Translations under genes and position numbers: made by a program
Notes under the pieces: model-generated
Databases searched by the model: none
What the model saw: only the letters and a program-made list of their open reading frames with translations
What the model was told of the DNA's origin: nothing
Origin: Phaeodactylum tricornutum CCAP 1055/1
Lineage: Eukaryota; Bacillariophyta; Bacillariophyceae; Surirellales; Neidiaceae
Direction of reading: 5' to 3'
Assembly (NCBI RefSeq): GCF_000150955.2
Contig: NC_011673.1
Coordinates: 759,394 to 823,393, forward strand
Length of the DNA stretch: 64,000 nucleotides
In this document: piece after piece, positions 29,863 to 40,389 of the stretch
Layout: every line of letters begins with the position of its first letter
Numbering within the stretch: position 1 is the first letter of the stretch

Positions 29863-31035
29863 TCATTGGATGAAAGCCTCAGCCGGAGCCGCAAATGTAG
29901 AAAATCCTAACTCGCATAGTTGACCCCGGAGTCGTTGCTCCCACAATGCCAGCCTAGCAATTTCGTTTTCGATTTCCATCAAATGAGACGGGACTTCTTT
30001 TGCTTTCATGAACTGGTATCGCCGACTGCTAGTTTCGCCGTCGTCAAAGTCTTGCAAAATCATTGTTTGGTACACCTTTTCCATGGCCTTCTGCATTACC
30101 GTCTCTGGAGGATCGTCTTCCGATATTTCCTGCGCGACAAGCAAGCCATTCTCCAGCAATCGCTTATCCAAATCGCTGCCCTCCGGGGGCATCACTGTCT
30201 CTAACGATCTTTGAATTCGCTGTGCATCTTCTAGACAGTCCACTGGACTCACTTGAGGTACCTTTTTGAGAGAAGGGTTCCGCAACAGCTCCTCCCGTAG
30301 AGCATTGTTCCAAGCCGCACTCCCCGTTCGTGTTCCCAAGCCCAAGACCGACCAATCATAGGTTAGATGCTCACTGAGATTTGCATATTTCATGACCGAT
30401 TTCTCACGCAGGGTCGGCGCCAATTTTCTTTTTTTAGTAGGTGGCGATGGCAGCGGGGGCGGAGATTCGCGTACCATAAGGTGGCACATCATGGCGGGAT
30501 CAACAAAGGGCGGAATGGTTTCGGTGCAAAAAAGTTGGCGAAAAGCAGATACCGTGGTTGAGATTTTCTTGCTTTTGCCTCTTGGTTCGGCGTTCTTCTG
30601 CTGCTGAACAGGACCCTTGCTTCCAGCAGCCAATGGAGTTGGAGATTTTGAAGAGTCCCTTATTCTCATCCCTGGCGGTACTTTTTTGTTTGCTGGAATG
30701 TATTCAGATTTTCCGCTTTTGTAGTGCATGAGAGCATGGTTGACTTCTGTATTTTTGCTGAAGAAGATTTCGTTTTTTTCATCGACAAAAGCATTGGTAC
30801 TCTCCGAAAACTCAACTGACTTGGCAGATTCAGTGAGATGCCTGGAAGTACTTGCTTCAGTAGGTCTTGCCGCCTCTCTAAGCCAATCTTGTTCAGGGCC
30901 TCTAAAGTCCACGAGCTTTAACATGTTACCTGGCGAAGCAGGAACGTGCCTTGGTGATTTAGATGATCTATCGGGATTTTTGTCGGAGGGAGCACAAAAG
31001 GTTGGTGGGACGTCGGAAGTGGAGGAAAGACTCAT
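29863..31035 (-). CDS. Unknown nuclear-type protein
   Basis: 390 residues, not recognised. The first 200 are Ser/Pro/Lys-rich and probably disordered, with a possible nuclear localisation signal (PPTKKRKLAP). The last 130 are helical and acidic (DAQRIQRSLETVMPPEGSDL, and ENEIARLALWEQRLRGQLCE near the end), with a coiled-coil-like C-terminus ending in a short hydrophobic tail. A distant relation to chromatin adaptor subunits of the Ada3 type crossed my mind but is not supported by a motif. The gene is divergent from the EcKinase-like gene across 650 bp. Confidence 0.6.
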   Translation of the reverse strand: MSLSSTSDVPPTFCAPSDKNPDRSSKSPRHVPASPGNMLKLVDFRGPEQDWLREAARPTEASTSRHLTESAKSVEFSESTNAFVDEKNEIFFSKNTEVNHALMHYKSGKSEYIPANKKVPPGMRIRDSSKSPTPLAAGSKGPVQQQKNAEPRGKSKKISTTVSAFRQLFCTETIPPFVDPAMMCHLMVRESPPPLPSPPTKKRKLAPTLREKSVMKYANLSEHLTYDWSVLGLGTRTGSAAWNNALREELLRNPSLKKVPQVSPVDCLEDAQRIQRSLETVMPPEGSDLDKRLLENGLLVAQEISEDDPPETVMQKAMEKVYQTMILQDFDDGETSSRRYQFMKAKEVPSHLMEIENEIARLALWEQRLRGQLCELGFSTFAAPAEAFIQ

Positions 31036-31690
31036 TTTGTTTGTCGCAAACCGGACAACACCGTTCCCTCACCGCTTTGGTCAGCTGGAAAGTTGCGTAT
31101 CCGATGATTCTTATCCACTGAATGGACGCGACGATCTTTCCAGACGTACTTGTCTCCTATTTACTAATAATAAAATCAAATCGAGGATCCCTGTATCGAA
31201 GCCGTTACACACGTGCACGTATAGGTACTCTGGGAGCCTCGCTACTGGAAATAATCTTCTTTGCTCGGGCTTTGTCGCGTAACTAACTGTAAGTGGATAA
31301 AATTCCATTTGCTCTAAATATCTGTAATCGTCTCTTTTATGTCGTATAAGACAGAACTATGAAAAGAGTATCTGACTGTGATTTCCGAGCCAATCACATT
31401 CCATTGCCGCAGTCAGTGCGTCAAGCTTCACCATGCACAAATGCAGTCAACCTAATAGGATGCAAATAAATGAATGCGACAAAATCATTCACTCACTGTC
31501 ACGCGAAGACGTCGTTCTGGATGACTTTAAATTTTCGTCTCTTATAACTATCCCTGTTCATGGTCGAAGACTTTTGTTCAATACTAGAACTCTGCATGCT
31601 TAGAAAGTCTGATCCTCTTCCTCAAATCTGTTTCTTCTTGGTATTGGCCTTCCTTTTGTGCGACAACGTATTTTAACTGTAAATTGCAGC
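31036..31690. promoter_or_regulatory. Divergent promoter region with two motif copies
   Basis: TGACTGTGA at 31373-31381 and TCACTGTCA at 31493-31501 lie in opposite orientation, 110 bp apart, between two divergent genes. The second is about 190 bp upstream of the plus-strand ATG. Confidence 0.45.
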
Positions 31691-32971
31691 ATGACAACAA
31701 AAATCTTCGACCCCAATCTTCTTCCTGCGCTCAAGAAAGAATTCCCATCAATTGTTTCATATAGCGTTCTCGGAACAATAAAACAAGCGAATGCTGTCGG
31801 CTTCAAGGTGAAGCTCATCTATGAAAATGTCGCCGAGGATAAGCGGCAGCATGAAGCTCCTGAAATGGTGTTTGTCAAGTGGGTTCACGCCATGGACTAT
31901 CTAGCGAGCAAGAAGGATTGGCCCGACCTACGCCGCACTCTCTTGTACGCACGAACCGAATGTCGTTTTTATGATCAAATGTTACCGGTGATGGCTTCCA
32001 AAGGGTTTCAATCTTTTCCGAAAGCATACTTGGCGGAATATAGACTAAACGACTGGATCGCAGAGGATGAAATTGCATCAGCACCACCCGAAACCTTGAT
32101 TGACATAGACCAGCTACCGGATCCCGAGGAAAAAGGTGGGGTCTTGATCCTGGAGTACGTTTCGGAAGATCTATATTTTCAAAGCTCTCCACTTTCCATG
32201 GACGATTGTAAGAAATGTCTGGGAGCGGTGGCAGCGATGCACGCGGGGGCTTGGCAAGACGTGGAACTGCTGAAACAGGCGGAGCGCTCCTTGTCGAAAG
32301 CAAGCTTTCATTTGAGCACTCGTAACCCGAAAGAGATTGCTGGTATTTCTGATGCTTGGGAAAGTTTTAGAAAAGCTTTCGCATTGCACCTCGATTTGTC
32401 CAATCTTTCGACCGAGAGTATTCAAAACTTGGGGAACCGAATACACCGGCATGCCGAGTACATTTCTAATCAAATATCGCCTAAACCAGATGATCCATAC
32501 GCAACCATTATTCATGGTGACTACAAATCGATGAATGTATTTCTTCCGAAATCGGAAGGAGGAACGGCTATTCTGGTTGATTTCGCTTCGGTTGGTTTAG
32601 GCATGGGAATGAGTGATGTCGCTATGCACGTCCATCATGCTGTGGCTCCTGAGAACCTAGCAGATGGTGGAGAAGAGGTACTGGTCAAGCACTATTGGGA
32701 GTTACTTCAGTCGTCATTGGAGTCGGACTATCCTTTTGAAACTGCCATGCGTCATTATCGATTCGCAGTCGTCGACTATTTCCGATTCTTCCTGGGACGT
32801 TTTTGGAAAACAGCCACGCCGGAGTCAATGAAAAACAAAATGGATAGCAAGAACACCAGTCTCATCAATCGATCTATACCCGCGGCCATAGCGTTCGTGG
32901 AACGAGTCGAGCGATATCTGACTGTAATAGAACAAGACATCAACGTAAGCGACATCACGTCTGTCACTTAA
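31691..32971 (+). CDS. EcKinase/aminoglycoside-phosphotransferase-like kinase
   Basis: The ATG at 31691 gives 426 residues (MTTKIFDPNLLPALKKEF). The fold is protein-kinase-like of the small-molecule type (choline/aminoglycoside/CHK-like). The N-lobe has VFVKWVHAMD, the lysine strand; the catalytic loop is IIHGDYKSMNVFLP (HGDxxxxN), and the metal-binding segment is ILVDFASVGLGMGMSDVAMH. The usual DFD or DFQ reads DFA, which may be a substitution next to the key Asp. The substrate is unknown; animal relatives act on ecdysteroids, but that is not expected in a diatom. It converges with the methyltransferase gene, whose stop codon begins 2 bp beyond its end. Confidence 0.75.
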   Translation: MTTKIFDPNLLPALKKEFPSIVSYSVLGTIKQANAVGFKVKLIYENVAEDKRQHEAPEMVFVKWVHAMDYLASKKDWPDLRRTLLYARTECRFYDQMLPVMASKGFQSFPKAYLAEYRLNDWIAEDEIASAPPETLIDIDQLPDPEEKGGVLILEYVSEDLYFQSSPLSMDDCKKCLGAVAAMHAGAWQDVELLKQAERSLSKASFHLSTRNPKEIAGISDAWESFRKAFALHLDLSNLSTESIQNLGNRIHRHAEYISNQISPKPDDPYATIIHGDYKSMNVFLPKSEGGTAILVDFASVGLGMGMSDVAMHVHHAVAPENLADGGEEVLVKHYWELLQSSLESDYPFETAMRHYRFAVVDYFRFFLGRFWKTATPESMKNKMDSKNTSLINRSIPAAIAFVERVERYLTVIEQDINVSDITSVT

Positions 32972-32972
32972 C

Positions 32973-33749
32973 TTATAACCTTTCCAACTTTTGGATGTAG
33001 CCTATACTCCCTGCAACTTCACGATTGTGAACTTCAAGGCGTGCTAATGGTTTCCATCCAAAGTCGGGGGAAAGTGCGCGATCAATCGTGATCGCGATAC
33101 ATCCAGGCTTACATCGACATGTAAGCATTTCATTCCATTCGGTCGAAAGGATGAGACCACCAACTCGCGTATCAAAACCTTCATGGTCAAATGCTGTTGA
33201 GTAGGTAAATAGGATATCTGCTGTACTCAGTATTTCTGGAAATTCACCGGCTGTTCCCAATTTTAGCGAAAGCTGCCCACAAGCAGAATCGTTCACTTCT
33301 GATTTCTCCAGCCAACATCTTTGCGTAGCTTCATCGCGTGCCCTTATTGCTACGCTATGAAGGCCTCCAAGAATCTCGATACCGCTGACACGCCAGTTGG
33401 TTGTCATCGCCATGTATAGACACAGTCTGCCACAACCAGATCCGATATCCACCACGTTCAAAGGCTTCTCCAACGAAAAGTCCGTGTTGTCAATCACCAG
33501 ATCCAACAATTGATCCAAACTTTGAAAGGGAAATTCTCCATAGGTATATTTGAGCATTTCGTCGGCACTCAAAATCAAGCCGGTAGTAGGCCCGTATCCT
33601 TGACCTTCGCCTCCGAATGCAAGTCGCTTTCCGTATTCCGATGTCGGCAACAGATCGTCATCAATGACATTCGCCGCTTGTTCTCTCGGTAGCCTGTTTC
33701 CAATGACCAGCCACATTATAGATGGGAGGATACCGACAAGCGCAAGCAT
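32973..33749 (-). CDS. SAM-dependent methyltransferase-like protein with N-terminal signal
   Basis: 258 residues. The first 20 (MLALVGILPSIMWLVIGNRL) look like a signal peptide or anchor. Motif I for SAM binding is VVDIGSGCGRLCLYMA, followed by the acidic end of beta 2 (VSGIEILGG), an SVAIRARDEA helix, and a motif-IV-like strand ADILFTYSTAF. The order resembles DOT1-like methyltransferases, but the rest is too diverged for a substrate call. The gene overlaps nothing but abuts the EcKinase-like gene tail-to-tail. Confidence 0.65.
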   Translation of the reverse strand: MLALVGILPSIMWLVIGNRLPREQAANVIDDDLLPTSEYGKRLAFGGEGQGYGPTTGLILSADEMLKYTYGEFPFQSLDQLLDLVIDNTDFSLEKPLNVVDIGSGCGRLCLYMAMTTNWRVSGIEILGGLHSVAIRARDEATQRCWLEKSEVNDSACGQLSLKLGTAGEFPEILSTADILFTYSTAFDHEGFDTRVGGLILSTEWNEMLTCRCKPGCIAITIDRALSPDFGWKPLARLEVHNREVAGSIGYIQKLERL

Positions 33750-34102
33750 ATCCTCGTAAAGATGGAGAAAGGGATCTTTGTCTTTCTATCGAATCGATGC
33801 CGTGTGATGTCTCTGTAACCAATAGAACAAGAAACATGGGTTACTCGACGATCAGGAAATGGGCGAAATTCGATTCCTGGTTTATTGCTACTGCTATCGT
33901 GTTCCGGAAATAAACATCACTTTTATCACTGCTGAGTTGTATTGATGAAGCGACAAAAAAAGTGTCATACCCTTGTCTCATTCGAACGCAGATATTTGCC
34001 AACGACAACGAGGAACCTCGAATCACATACACGCAGAACACCGCTCACCATGGAAAACCGATACCGACCAAGAATCCCATGCTCTCACTACTTTAAATCG
34101 AC
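33750..34102. other. Short divergent spacer
   Basis: The 353-bp spacer lies between the minus-strand methyltransferase and the plus-strand plastid-type gene. No motif beyond general AT-rich leader sequence was recognised. Confidence 0.3.
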
Positions 34103-34840
34103 ATGTTCCACGTCTTTTCTCTGTTCTCCGTGGCTATATTGTGCGCCTCATGCACTGCGTTCTCTGTCGTACCGGAAAATTATAGATTAGTACATTGCGA
34201 CAATCGCAATCAGAAAGGAGAACATCGTCTACATGCCATCTACACTTCGAGTAGGTTGGCCGCTTCGGCATCGGCAGCGACCGATTCGGCAAAAACATGG
34301 ACGCGCGAGCATCTGACGGAATTCGCTGATAAGCAGGGTGTAATTCTGTCGCTGTCGACGCTCGGACCCGGCTACCGAGCTATAGCTCGAGCGAAACATA
34401 ACGAAACTCTGATTCTCGGGTACATTGAAGGTTTCATCCGTCCAACGGGCAACCTTCTACACCTTGATAAGATGGAAGTCTTTCGAAAGGCTGTTAAGCG
34501 AGCGCGAAAAGAAAATCCGGAAGAGTTTAAGGGCGGTGGAACAATTTTAGGTGTTGGTTTGCTTATGGGGTACTTGTGCATGCTTCATGGCAAAAAAGGA
34601 GGCTGCGATCGAGCCGAATTTCTAGCCATTGACGACGAAGATTTTCAACACAGACGACTCGTGCGTTACTACAAACAAGCTGGTTTTGATTTTATCAAAT
34701 ATGTTGGTGATGACTTTGGAGACATACCGGATCGGATGGTATGGGGAGGTTGCGGAACGCTTCTGCGGAAGGACATCCAATATCTGCTGGAATATTGGTC
34801 AAAGCTCATGGAGCAAAGTGAAAGTCGAATGAAATCATAG
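34103..34840 (+). CDS. Plastid-type protein, possible GNAT fold
   Basis: 245 residues. A clean ER signal (MFHVFSLFSVAILCASCTAF) has the alanine-phenylalanine junction of diatom plastid presequences, then a Ser/Ala-rich transit segment. The mature part (LGYIEGFIRPTGNLLHLDKM, then GGGTILGVGLLMGYL, KGGCDRAEFLAIDDED and RRLVRYYKQAGFDFIKYVGD) follows the order of an acetyltransferase: strand 4, the glycine-rich acetyl-CoA turn, and a C-terminal YYKQAGF helix resembling GNAT motif B. The GNAT assignment is inference. Confidence 0.6.
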   Translation: MFHVFSLFSVAILCASCTAFSVVPENYRLVHCDNRNQKGEHRLHAIYTSSRLAASASAATDSAKTWTREHLTEFADKQGVILSLSTLGPGYRAIARAKHNETLILGYIEGFIRPTGNLLHLDKMEVFRKAVKRARKENPEEFKGGGTILGVGLLMGYLCMLHGKKGGCDRAEFLAIDDEDFQHRRLVRYYKQAGFDFIKYVGDDFGDIPDRMVWGGCGTLLRKDIQYLLEYWSKLMEQSESRMKS

Positions 34841-34903
34841 ATTCTTCATTTGAACATCAAAATTATAGAGTAACATTTGTTGTTACAAGCTATTCCTCGG
34901 CTT

Positions 34904-37087
34904 TCACTTTCTAAAAACCGATTGAATTTCTTTGAGTAAAGTCGCGGCTGAAGTAGGCGCCATCCGTTTGGCAAGCTGTTCCGGTACTCCGGGAGAGTAT
35001 ACGTGGGTAATTGTCGTAAGCTCGCAACCCTCGGAACAGGGACGAATCAACTGGACACCCAGAAGCATTTCACTACGCAACATGTTGTTCTTGCACGTTA
35101 ATTCAGGTGATTCGTCGTTTTCCCAGACGGATCGACTGACACATATATATGAACCCGGAGCATTCGCTAGGTGTCTTGTGTGCCAAAGCGAGAGCATCTC
35201 TATTGTTTTTGGAAGTAACCTGGGCTTGACCAAAGCTCTCATTATTTTTGCATCTCCCGCAACGGCGTAGTCAGACTCTTTAGCCGAGGTATGTACGCCC
35301 TTTTGTAGCACCAACACATCCTCCCGACCTTGACTCATTTTGTTGTATCGCTTGATCTGCTTGGAATCCAACAAAAAGTCCACCAAGCTCTCTGGTGATG
35401 TTTCCACAATCCCACGAGCTTTGGCTACTGGCCAATCGTGTCCGAACCCTTTGTGAGGGACGCCACCCGTCCAAACCAGAACATCCCCATGTTGCGGGGC
35501 GTGCCAGGGTCGAACTGGCCAGTCACCACCAAGGCTGGCGTTGCTCAAGTTTGGATACTTCGCCAGCAGCTTCTTGGTTTCTCGAGTCGGTTCAAACCGT
35601 TCCGACTCATCCGTCGCGACAGTATACCCCAAATACACCAACTTTTCCAAGATGAGTGCCAGATTTTCTTCAATAAGGAGGAAGTCACCTTTGGAAAACT
35701 TGTTTGGACTCGGTATCGAAGATTTGGGCGATGTGATTGGTACGGAATTTTTGTAGTCATGCTTCCCTTGTGGAAGGAGAATATCCAAATCATTCGCCCG
35801 CATAAACGAAGATGAGTGACGGTGCAACGAAGGACGTGGCTCCGTATTGGCACGAACACGGACCGCCAGAGGAGCGAGGCCTGTTTCGGGTAACGGCGAA
35901 ACGATGTTTTTTTGTCGTCGAGAGGCAGCGACACCTTCGTCTGTTGCTGATCGTTGACGTTGAAGTGGAGCTGGACTACCAGATAGGACCGATGCCGTCG
36001 TTGCAGTGGAATTGCGCGTTGAAGAATCAGCACAGTCGTCCAGTACATTGCTCATAGTATTACGAACTTGTCTAAGGACGTCGATGGCATGTCCTTCAAG
36101 ACGTTGTAGTTCTGATTCCACGGATGCTAGAGTAGTGGTTTCAGTTTGCAGTTTTTGGTAAGATTGCTCTAAAGCACGTTGTAGCGTCCGGATTTCGCCT
36201 TGTACGGATCCTATCGAGCATTCCAGTTCTCTCGCACGTCGCTGTACGGATTTTGACTCTTCGGCAATTAACCCTAACCCGCGTTGCTGCGACTCCAATT
36301 TCGTCTGCTGCTGTGCCTGTATTTTGCGCAAAAGATCCGTACGGAGTGGGGAAGCCAGGCTGCTGCTTTGTTCCTCGGCGAGGGCGGACTTGGAGTGTGT
36401 TGTGCCGGGTAGTGCCGCCTTGCTTTTCGTTGATGATGGCCGAATCCGCGGTGCTTGCGTTATAACTTTAAAGCCTTTACCAAATGCGGAGCGTAAACGT
36501 TTTTTGCGAGCATTCCCTTTGCCCACTGCTTGTTCTGGACGAGCCCCGTCCAAAGCGTGTCGTGGCGATGGTGTTTCCGAAAGCGGTACTGGCGTAGAAG
36601 GAAGGTCTTGCGGTGTCATGCCGCCATGGGCTCGGGATTCTGTCCCATCAATAGAACTACGTTCGGGTGTGCCAGTGTGCATAGTAGTCGGAAGGGATGA
36701 TTCATAGTGTTGTGGTCGAGCGCTCAAGCCCTTTTGGTCAGGAGAAGCAAACGAAAGTGGCGAGAAGGGGATATATTCGAGATCGAACAGTGTCTGTAAA
36801 AGACAAGGAATAACTACACCTTCTTGATCCATACCGATTACCGAGGATTGCGTCGAAAGTCCATTGCTCAAATCGTCGGCGAACGAAATGCCCGATGACG
36901 GGTAACACGCGTCGTTGGGTTCGGGAGTTTGGCTGGGGGTCGTTGTAGGCGTATCTTGCGAAGAAGAATACGTGACGTCGTCTTCCGATCGAACGCCAGG
37001 GTCACTCCAGTCACTGTTGCTACGGTTCCTCATGGAGGGAGGTAACACTGACGGAGTGACCACCGCGACGAAGGACCGTGCCCCCAT
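34904..37087 (-). CDS. Coiled-coil protein with C-terminal START domain
   Basis: The call uses the ATG at 37087 (MGARSFVAVVTPSV), giving 727 residues. The first 230 are Ser/Thr/Pro-rich and disordered. A coiled coil spans about 240-340 (QRRARELECSIGSVQGEIR and following). The last 220 residues form a START-like lipid-binding domain, with GIVETSPESLVDFLLDSKQI, a DVLVLQKGV strand and a C-terminal helix in MAPTSAATLLKEIQSVF. START domains carry sterols, phospholipids or ceramide between membranes; the ligand is not predictable here. The gene is tail-to-tail with the plastid-type gene, 63 bp apart. Confidence 0.75.
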   Translation of the reverse strand: MGARSFVAVVTPSVLPPSMRNRSNSDWSDPGVRSEDDVTYSSSQDTPTTTPSQTPEPNDACYPSSGISFADDLSNGLSTQSSVIGMDQEGVVIPCLLQTLFDLEYIPFSPLSFASPDQKGLSARPQHYESSLPTTMHTGTPERSSIDGTESRAHGGMTPQDLPSTPVPLSETPSPRHALDGARPEQAVGKGNARKKRLRSAFGKGFKVITQAPRIRPSSTKSKAALPGTTHSKSALAEEQSSSLASPLRTDLLRKIQAQQQTKLESQQRGLGLIAEESKSVQRRARELECSIGSVQGEIRTLQRALEQSYQKLQTETTTLASVESELQRLEGHAIDVLRQVRNTMSNVLDDCADSSTRNSTATTASVLSGSPAPLQRQRSATDEGVAASRRQKNIVSPLPETGLAPLAVRVRANTEPRPSLHRHSSSFMRANDLDILLPQGKHDYKNSVPITSPKSSIPSPNKFSKGDFLLIEENLALILEKLVYLGYTVATDESERFEPTRETKKLLAKYPNLSNASLGGDWPVRPWHAPQHGDVLVWTGGVPHKGFGHDWPVAKARGIVETSPESLVDFLLDSKQIKRYNKMSQGREDVLVLQKGVHTSAKESDYAVAGDAKIMRALVKPRLLPKTIEMLSLWHTRHLANAPGSYICVSRSVWENDESPELTCKNNMLRSEMLLGVQLIRPCSEGCELTTITHVYSPGVPEQLAKRMAPTSAATLLKEIQSVFRK

Positions 37088-37626
37088 TGCCCTTGCCACG
37101 GTACGGAATGGTTTCTTGGTTTTTGTAAACGAAAGTGTGTATCCACACGTCTAACATTTCAAAGCGTACACAGTGAATCTCTCCAGGAGCGGAAATTGGA
37201 GCGCGACTGATCCGAACGCGTCCCGACTTCCTTTCTGTTAAATACTTATGCATATCTATGGCTAGGAAAATATTCGAAACGCCAGCTCCAGGAATGTGTA
37301 TGGGATAAAAATCTCAACCAAATGTGATAGCTACTGCTGTACAAAATTCTACGGATCAACCATGGCCATCTTTGGCCACGATATATTTCACATATTTTTC
37401 TGTTAGGCGTATGTACTTTTGATCGTTACTCTCCGTTCTGTGCGGCTTGGGTCTTTCTCGCTTTGCGCATCAGCATGTCCATTGTCGTTCTCCATTGGAA
37501 TAGGTAGTAGTCGACCACAACCGAGAATCAGCACAATCCTCCATTCCAAAGAAGCAAACGGACCGACACAACTCGAGTCGTTCCGTCCCATCACTGCGGT
37601 CGCCTACCTCTAGTAATTGATTGACT
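37088..37626. promoter_or_regulatory. Divergent spacer
   Basis: The 540-bp spacer lies between the START gene and the DnaJ gene. It contains AT-rich stretches but no copy of the recurrent 9-mer and no recognised repeat. Confidence 0.3.
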
Positions 37627-39129
37627 ATGAGGACAATTCCTTTTCAGTTCTGGACGCGAATGCTGCTGGCGACGGCGTTGTGCCAGCATCCCTCCGTGTC
37701 GTCGCTGGTGCACGCGGCAGCGGACGACACTGGCACGGTGGGTCTATCAGCGGGTAAACTGCGATCCAACGCGGAAGAAGCCATGGCGGTGGGGGACTAC
37801 ACCACCGCTGTGCAGTATTTGCAGGAGGCGATCACGTTGGAACCGGAAAGTGCGGTGAATCACTACAAACTGTACCGGATTCGACACCGAAAACGTCACT
37901 ACCTCGAAGCCCTCAGGGATATTTCCCAAGCCGTTGAGTTGGAATCGTCGGCTTCTTATCGCAAGCTCAAGGCCAAACTCTTGGTAACGTTGGGACAATG
38001 TGATCGGGCCGTGGCGGAACTGGATTTGTTGGCACCCAACGATCAGGACAATGCTCAGTATGAAACAGCCAAGATGTGCCACGAAACAATACAACTGGCG
38101 GAGTACCATTTTCTCAATCAAGAGTACGAGCTTGCTGCAGAATATTTTCAGCAGGCCATGTCGTTTGTTGAGATTGCATCAGATCTTGTTTGGCCCAAAG
38201 CCAAGTCCCTGTTCGAAACGGGGGACTACTACGGCGTTATCTCCGATACCGGTATGTTGTTGAAACAGCACCCGCATCACGTCGAAGCGTACTGTTTGAG
38301 AGGGTCTGCATATCATCGCCTGGGCGAACACGATCAAGCGGTGCTACATTTTCGGGAAGGACTCAAGTTGGATCCCGAGCAGGCGGACTGTAAAAAGGGA
38401 CACAAGAGTGTCAAAGCGCTCGAAAAGAAGAAAGCGAAGGGCGACGAAGCCTACGCTGCCGGTGATTTTGAAAGCGCATCGGGGCACTACGAAAGGGCTA
38501 TGATGCTGGATCCGACTCACCATGCCTTCAATCGTCCCGTCCAACTCCAACTCGTACAAACATATTCCAAACTAGGCCAACACAAAAAGGCCATGGACAC
38601 AGCACAGAAGTATGTGGAAGAGCTAGAGTCACTAGAGGGACTCTGGGCTCTGGCCAACGCCCAACAAGCTGCAGACAGCTACGAAGATGCCGTGCGTACA
38701 TTTCAGAGGGCAGTCGAGGTTGCCCCAGATGGTAGCGAGCAGGAACGGGAAGCGAATCAAAAATTGAAGAACGCTCAAGTTGCGTTGAAGCAAAGTAAAG
38801 AGAAGAACTACTATAAAATATTGGGTGTGTCCCGATCAGCCACAGCAAAGGAAATTAAATCAGCCTATCGCAAACTCGCACTCAAGTACCACCCGGATAA
38901 AGTTTCGGATGAAGAAAAGGAAGGTGCCGATTCCAAGTTTGCCGACATCGGCGAGGCCTACGAAGTCTTGTCGGATCAAGAATTACGCACCAAGTATGAT
39001 CGGGGCGAGCAGGTTTTTGAAAATCAAGGAGGCGGTCCGCGGCATCAAAATCCGTTTCAGTTCTATCAACAGCAGTTCCAACAAGGTGGCGGTGGTGGTG
39101 GACCACGAGTGCACTACCGCTTCAACTAG
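37627..39129 (+). CDS. DNAJC3: ER co-chaperone P58IPK/DNAJC3-like, TPR plus J domain
   Basis: The ATG at 37627 gives 500 residues. A signal peptide ([20 protein letters not shown]) is followed by a TPR superhelix at about 40-390 ([20 protein letters not shown] is the first repeat; [20 protein letters not shown] and [20 protein letters not shown] are others). The J domain follows at about 398-465 ([20 protein letters not shown]), with the HPD motif in LKYHPDKV. The tail is Gln/Gly-rich and has no KDEL. The order and length match P58IPK/DNAJC3, which recruits BiP to client proteins in the ER lumen and is a target of the unfolded-protein response. Confidence 0.93.
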   Translation: MRTIPFQFWTRMLLATALCQHPSVSSLVHAAADDTGTVGLSAGKLRSNAEEAMAVGDYTTAVQYLQEAITLEPESAVNHYKLYRIRHRKRHYLEALRDISQAVELESSASYRKLKAKLLVTLGQCDRAVAELDLLAPNDQDNAQYETAKMCHETIQLAEYHFLNQEYELAAEYFQQAMSFVEIASDLVWPKAKSLFETGDYYGVISDTGMLLKQHPHHVEAYCLRGSAYHRLGEHDQAVLHFREGLKLDPEQADCKKGHKSVKALEKKKAKGDEAYAAGDFESASGHYERAMMLDPTHHAFNRPVQLQLVQTYSKLGQHKKAMDTAQKYVEELESLEGLWALANAQQAADSYEDAVRTFQRAVEVAPDGSEQEREANQKLKNAQVALKQSKEKNYYKILGVSRSATAKEIKSAYRKLALKYHPDKVSDEEKEGADSKFADIGEAYEVLSDQELRTKYDRGEQVFENQGGGPRHQNPFQFYQQQFQQGGGGGGPRVHYRFN

Positions 39130-39490
39130 ATGGCCATTTCTCGCAAAAATAGCGAGCGATGACAGTAGCTAATCCTCAAATCGAACCACTATAGCTTAAT
39201 CCAGAGCTCCTCTTGTAGGCGCTTCTTGTTAGACAGATCTCGACACAGTTTTCCCTCAAGTTTTGGAATGAAGACGATGTAAGAATTGAGAAAATTGGTT
39301 TGGATCGGCCACCTTGTCAGCCGGCCTGCCAGCAACCCAATGTGATCTATTTTTGCGTTGTCCGAGTGAAAGCTCAAGCAAGGAGAGTAGGAAAAAGTCG
39401 AACACTCAAATCGGCAGCTCATTGGCAAAAGCTAGTTGAACGTTTTTTCACTGGTGGCAAATTTCTCGGATCATGTTGAGCTGCAGCTTT

Positions 39491-40389
39491 TTACGGTGGC
39501 ATACGAAGAGCTCCATCCAGTCGAATCACACTCCCATTTAACATTGGGTTGCTCAATACGGTCCCTACGAGAGCCCCAAACTCATCAGGATTACCGAGTC
39601 GACGAGGGCAAGGAACAGAGTTACCCAGTTCTTCCCTAGCACTCTCCGGCAACCTTGACAGGAGTGGTGTTTCGAACAAACCAGGAGCCTTTCATTATAA
39701 ATGGTCAGTGAATGAATTGTAGCAGATTTCATTTCGTTTCGAGGACTTACAATGGTCATAACTCTTATTCCGTATCGCGACAATTCTCGGGCCATGGGTA
39801 GAGTCATTCCCACGATCCCCCCTTTACTGGCGGAGTACGCTACTTGACCAATCTGTCCTTCAAAAGCAGCAATACTGGCCGTGTTCACGATGCAGCCCCG
39901 GAGACCATCTCTGTCAGGTTCGCGTTCTTGCATCCGAGCTGCTGCCAATCGAGACACGTTGAAGCTGCCAACGGTGTTAACCATCATTGTTTCAATGAAA
40001 TCATCCAAATCATGAGGACCTTTCTTTGACAGCGTCTTCTGGGCAATAGCAATTCCGGCGCAAGACACAGCCACGTTGAGAGGTTCCCCGAAAACTCGTT
40101 CCAGTTGATCCAGGGCATGATTGACCTCATCTGATTTGGTCACATTCGTAGGACAGAACGCCAAGCAAGGGCCCTGAGCGTAGCATGATGAAAGCGTATC
40201 GCTTTCGTCCAAAAGTCGAATGTTTTGGCTGACGGCCCAGTCACGCAGCGGTTGGACTCTCTCCGACGTCATGTTCAGGTCGGCGACCATTACGCGGGCC
40301 CCTTGCTGGATCAAATGACGTGCCGTGGCAGCGCCCAACCCCGACGCCCCTCCTGATACGAGCGCTACCGTCCGAGCAAGCGTTGCCAT
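39491..40389 (-). CDS. Short-chain dehydrogenase of the HSD10/HSD17B10 type (2 exons)
   Basis: Exons on the minus strand are 40389-39751 and 39688-39491, with a 62-nt intron (GTAAGT...GAAAG), giving 278 residues. Splicing restores [11 protein letters not shown] and the C-terminus [13 protein letters not shown], both typical of the family; unspliced reading gives an unrelated tail. Rossmann motif: [13 protein letters not shown]. The catalytic residues lie in [20 protein letters not shown] plus the following Lys-Gly-Gly, that is, Ser, Tyr and Lys in their usual spacing. The closest family is 3-hydroxyacyl-CoA dehydrogenase type 2 (HSD10), a mitochondrial enzyme of isoleucine and fatty-acid breakdown that is also a tRNA methylation subunit in animals. 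No clear targeting peptide is seen. TGACTGTGA lies 54 bp upstream. Confidence 0.88.
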
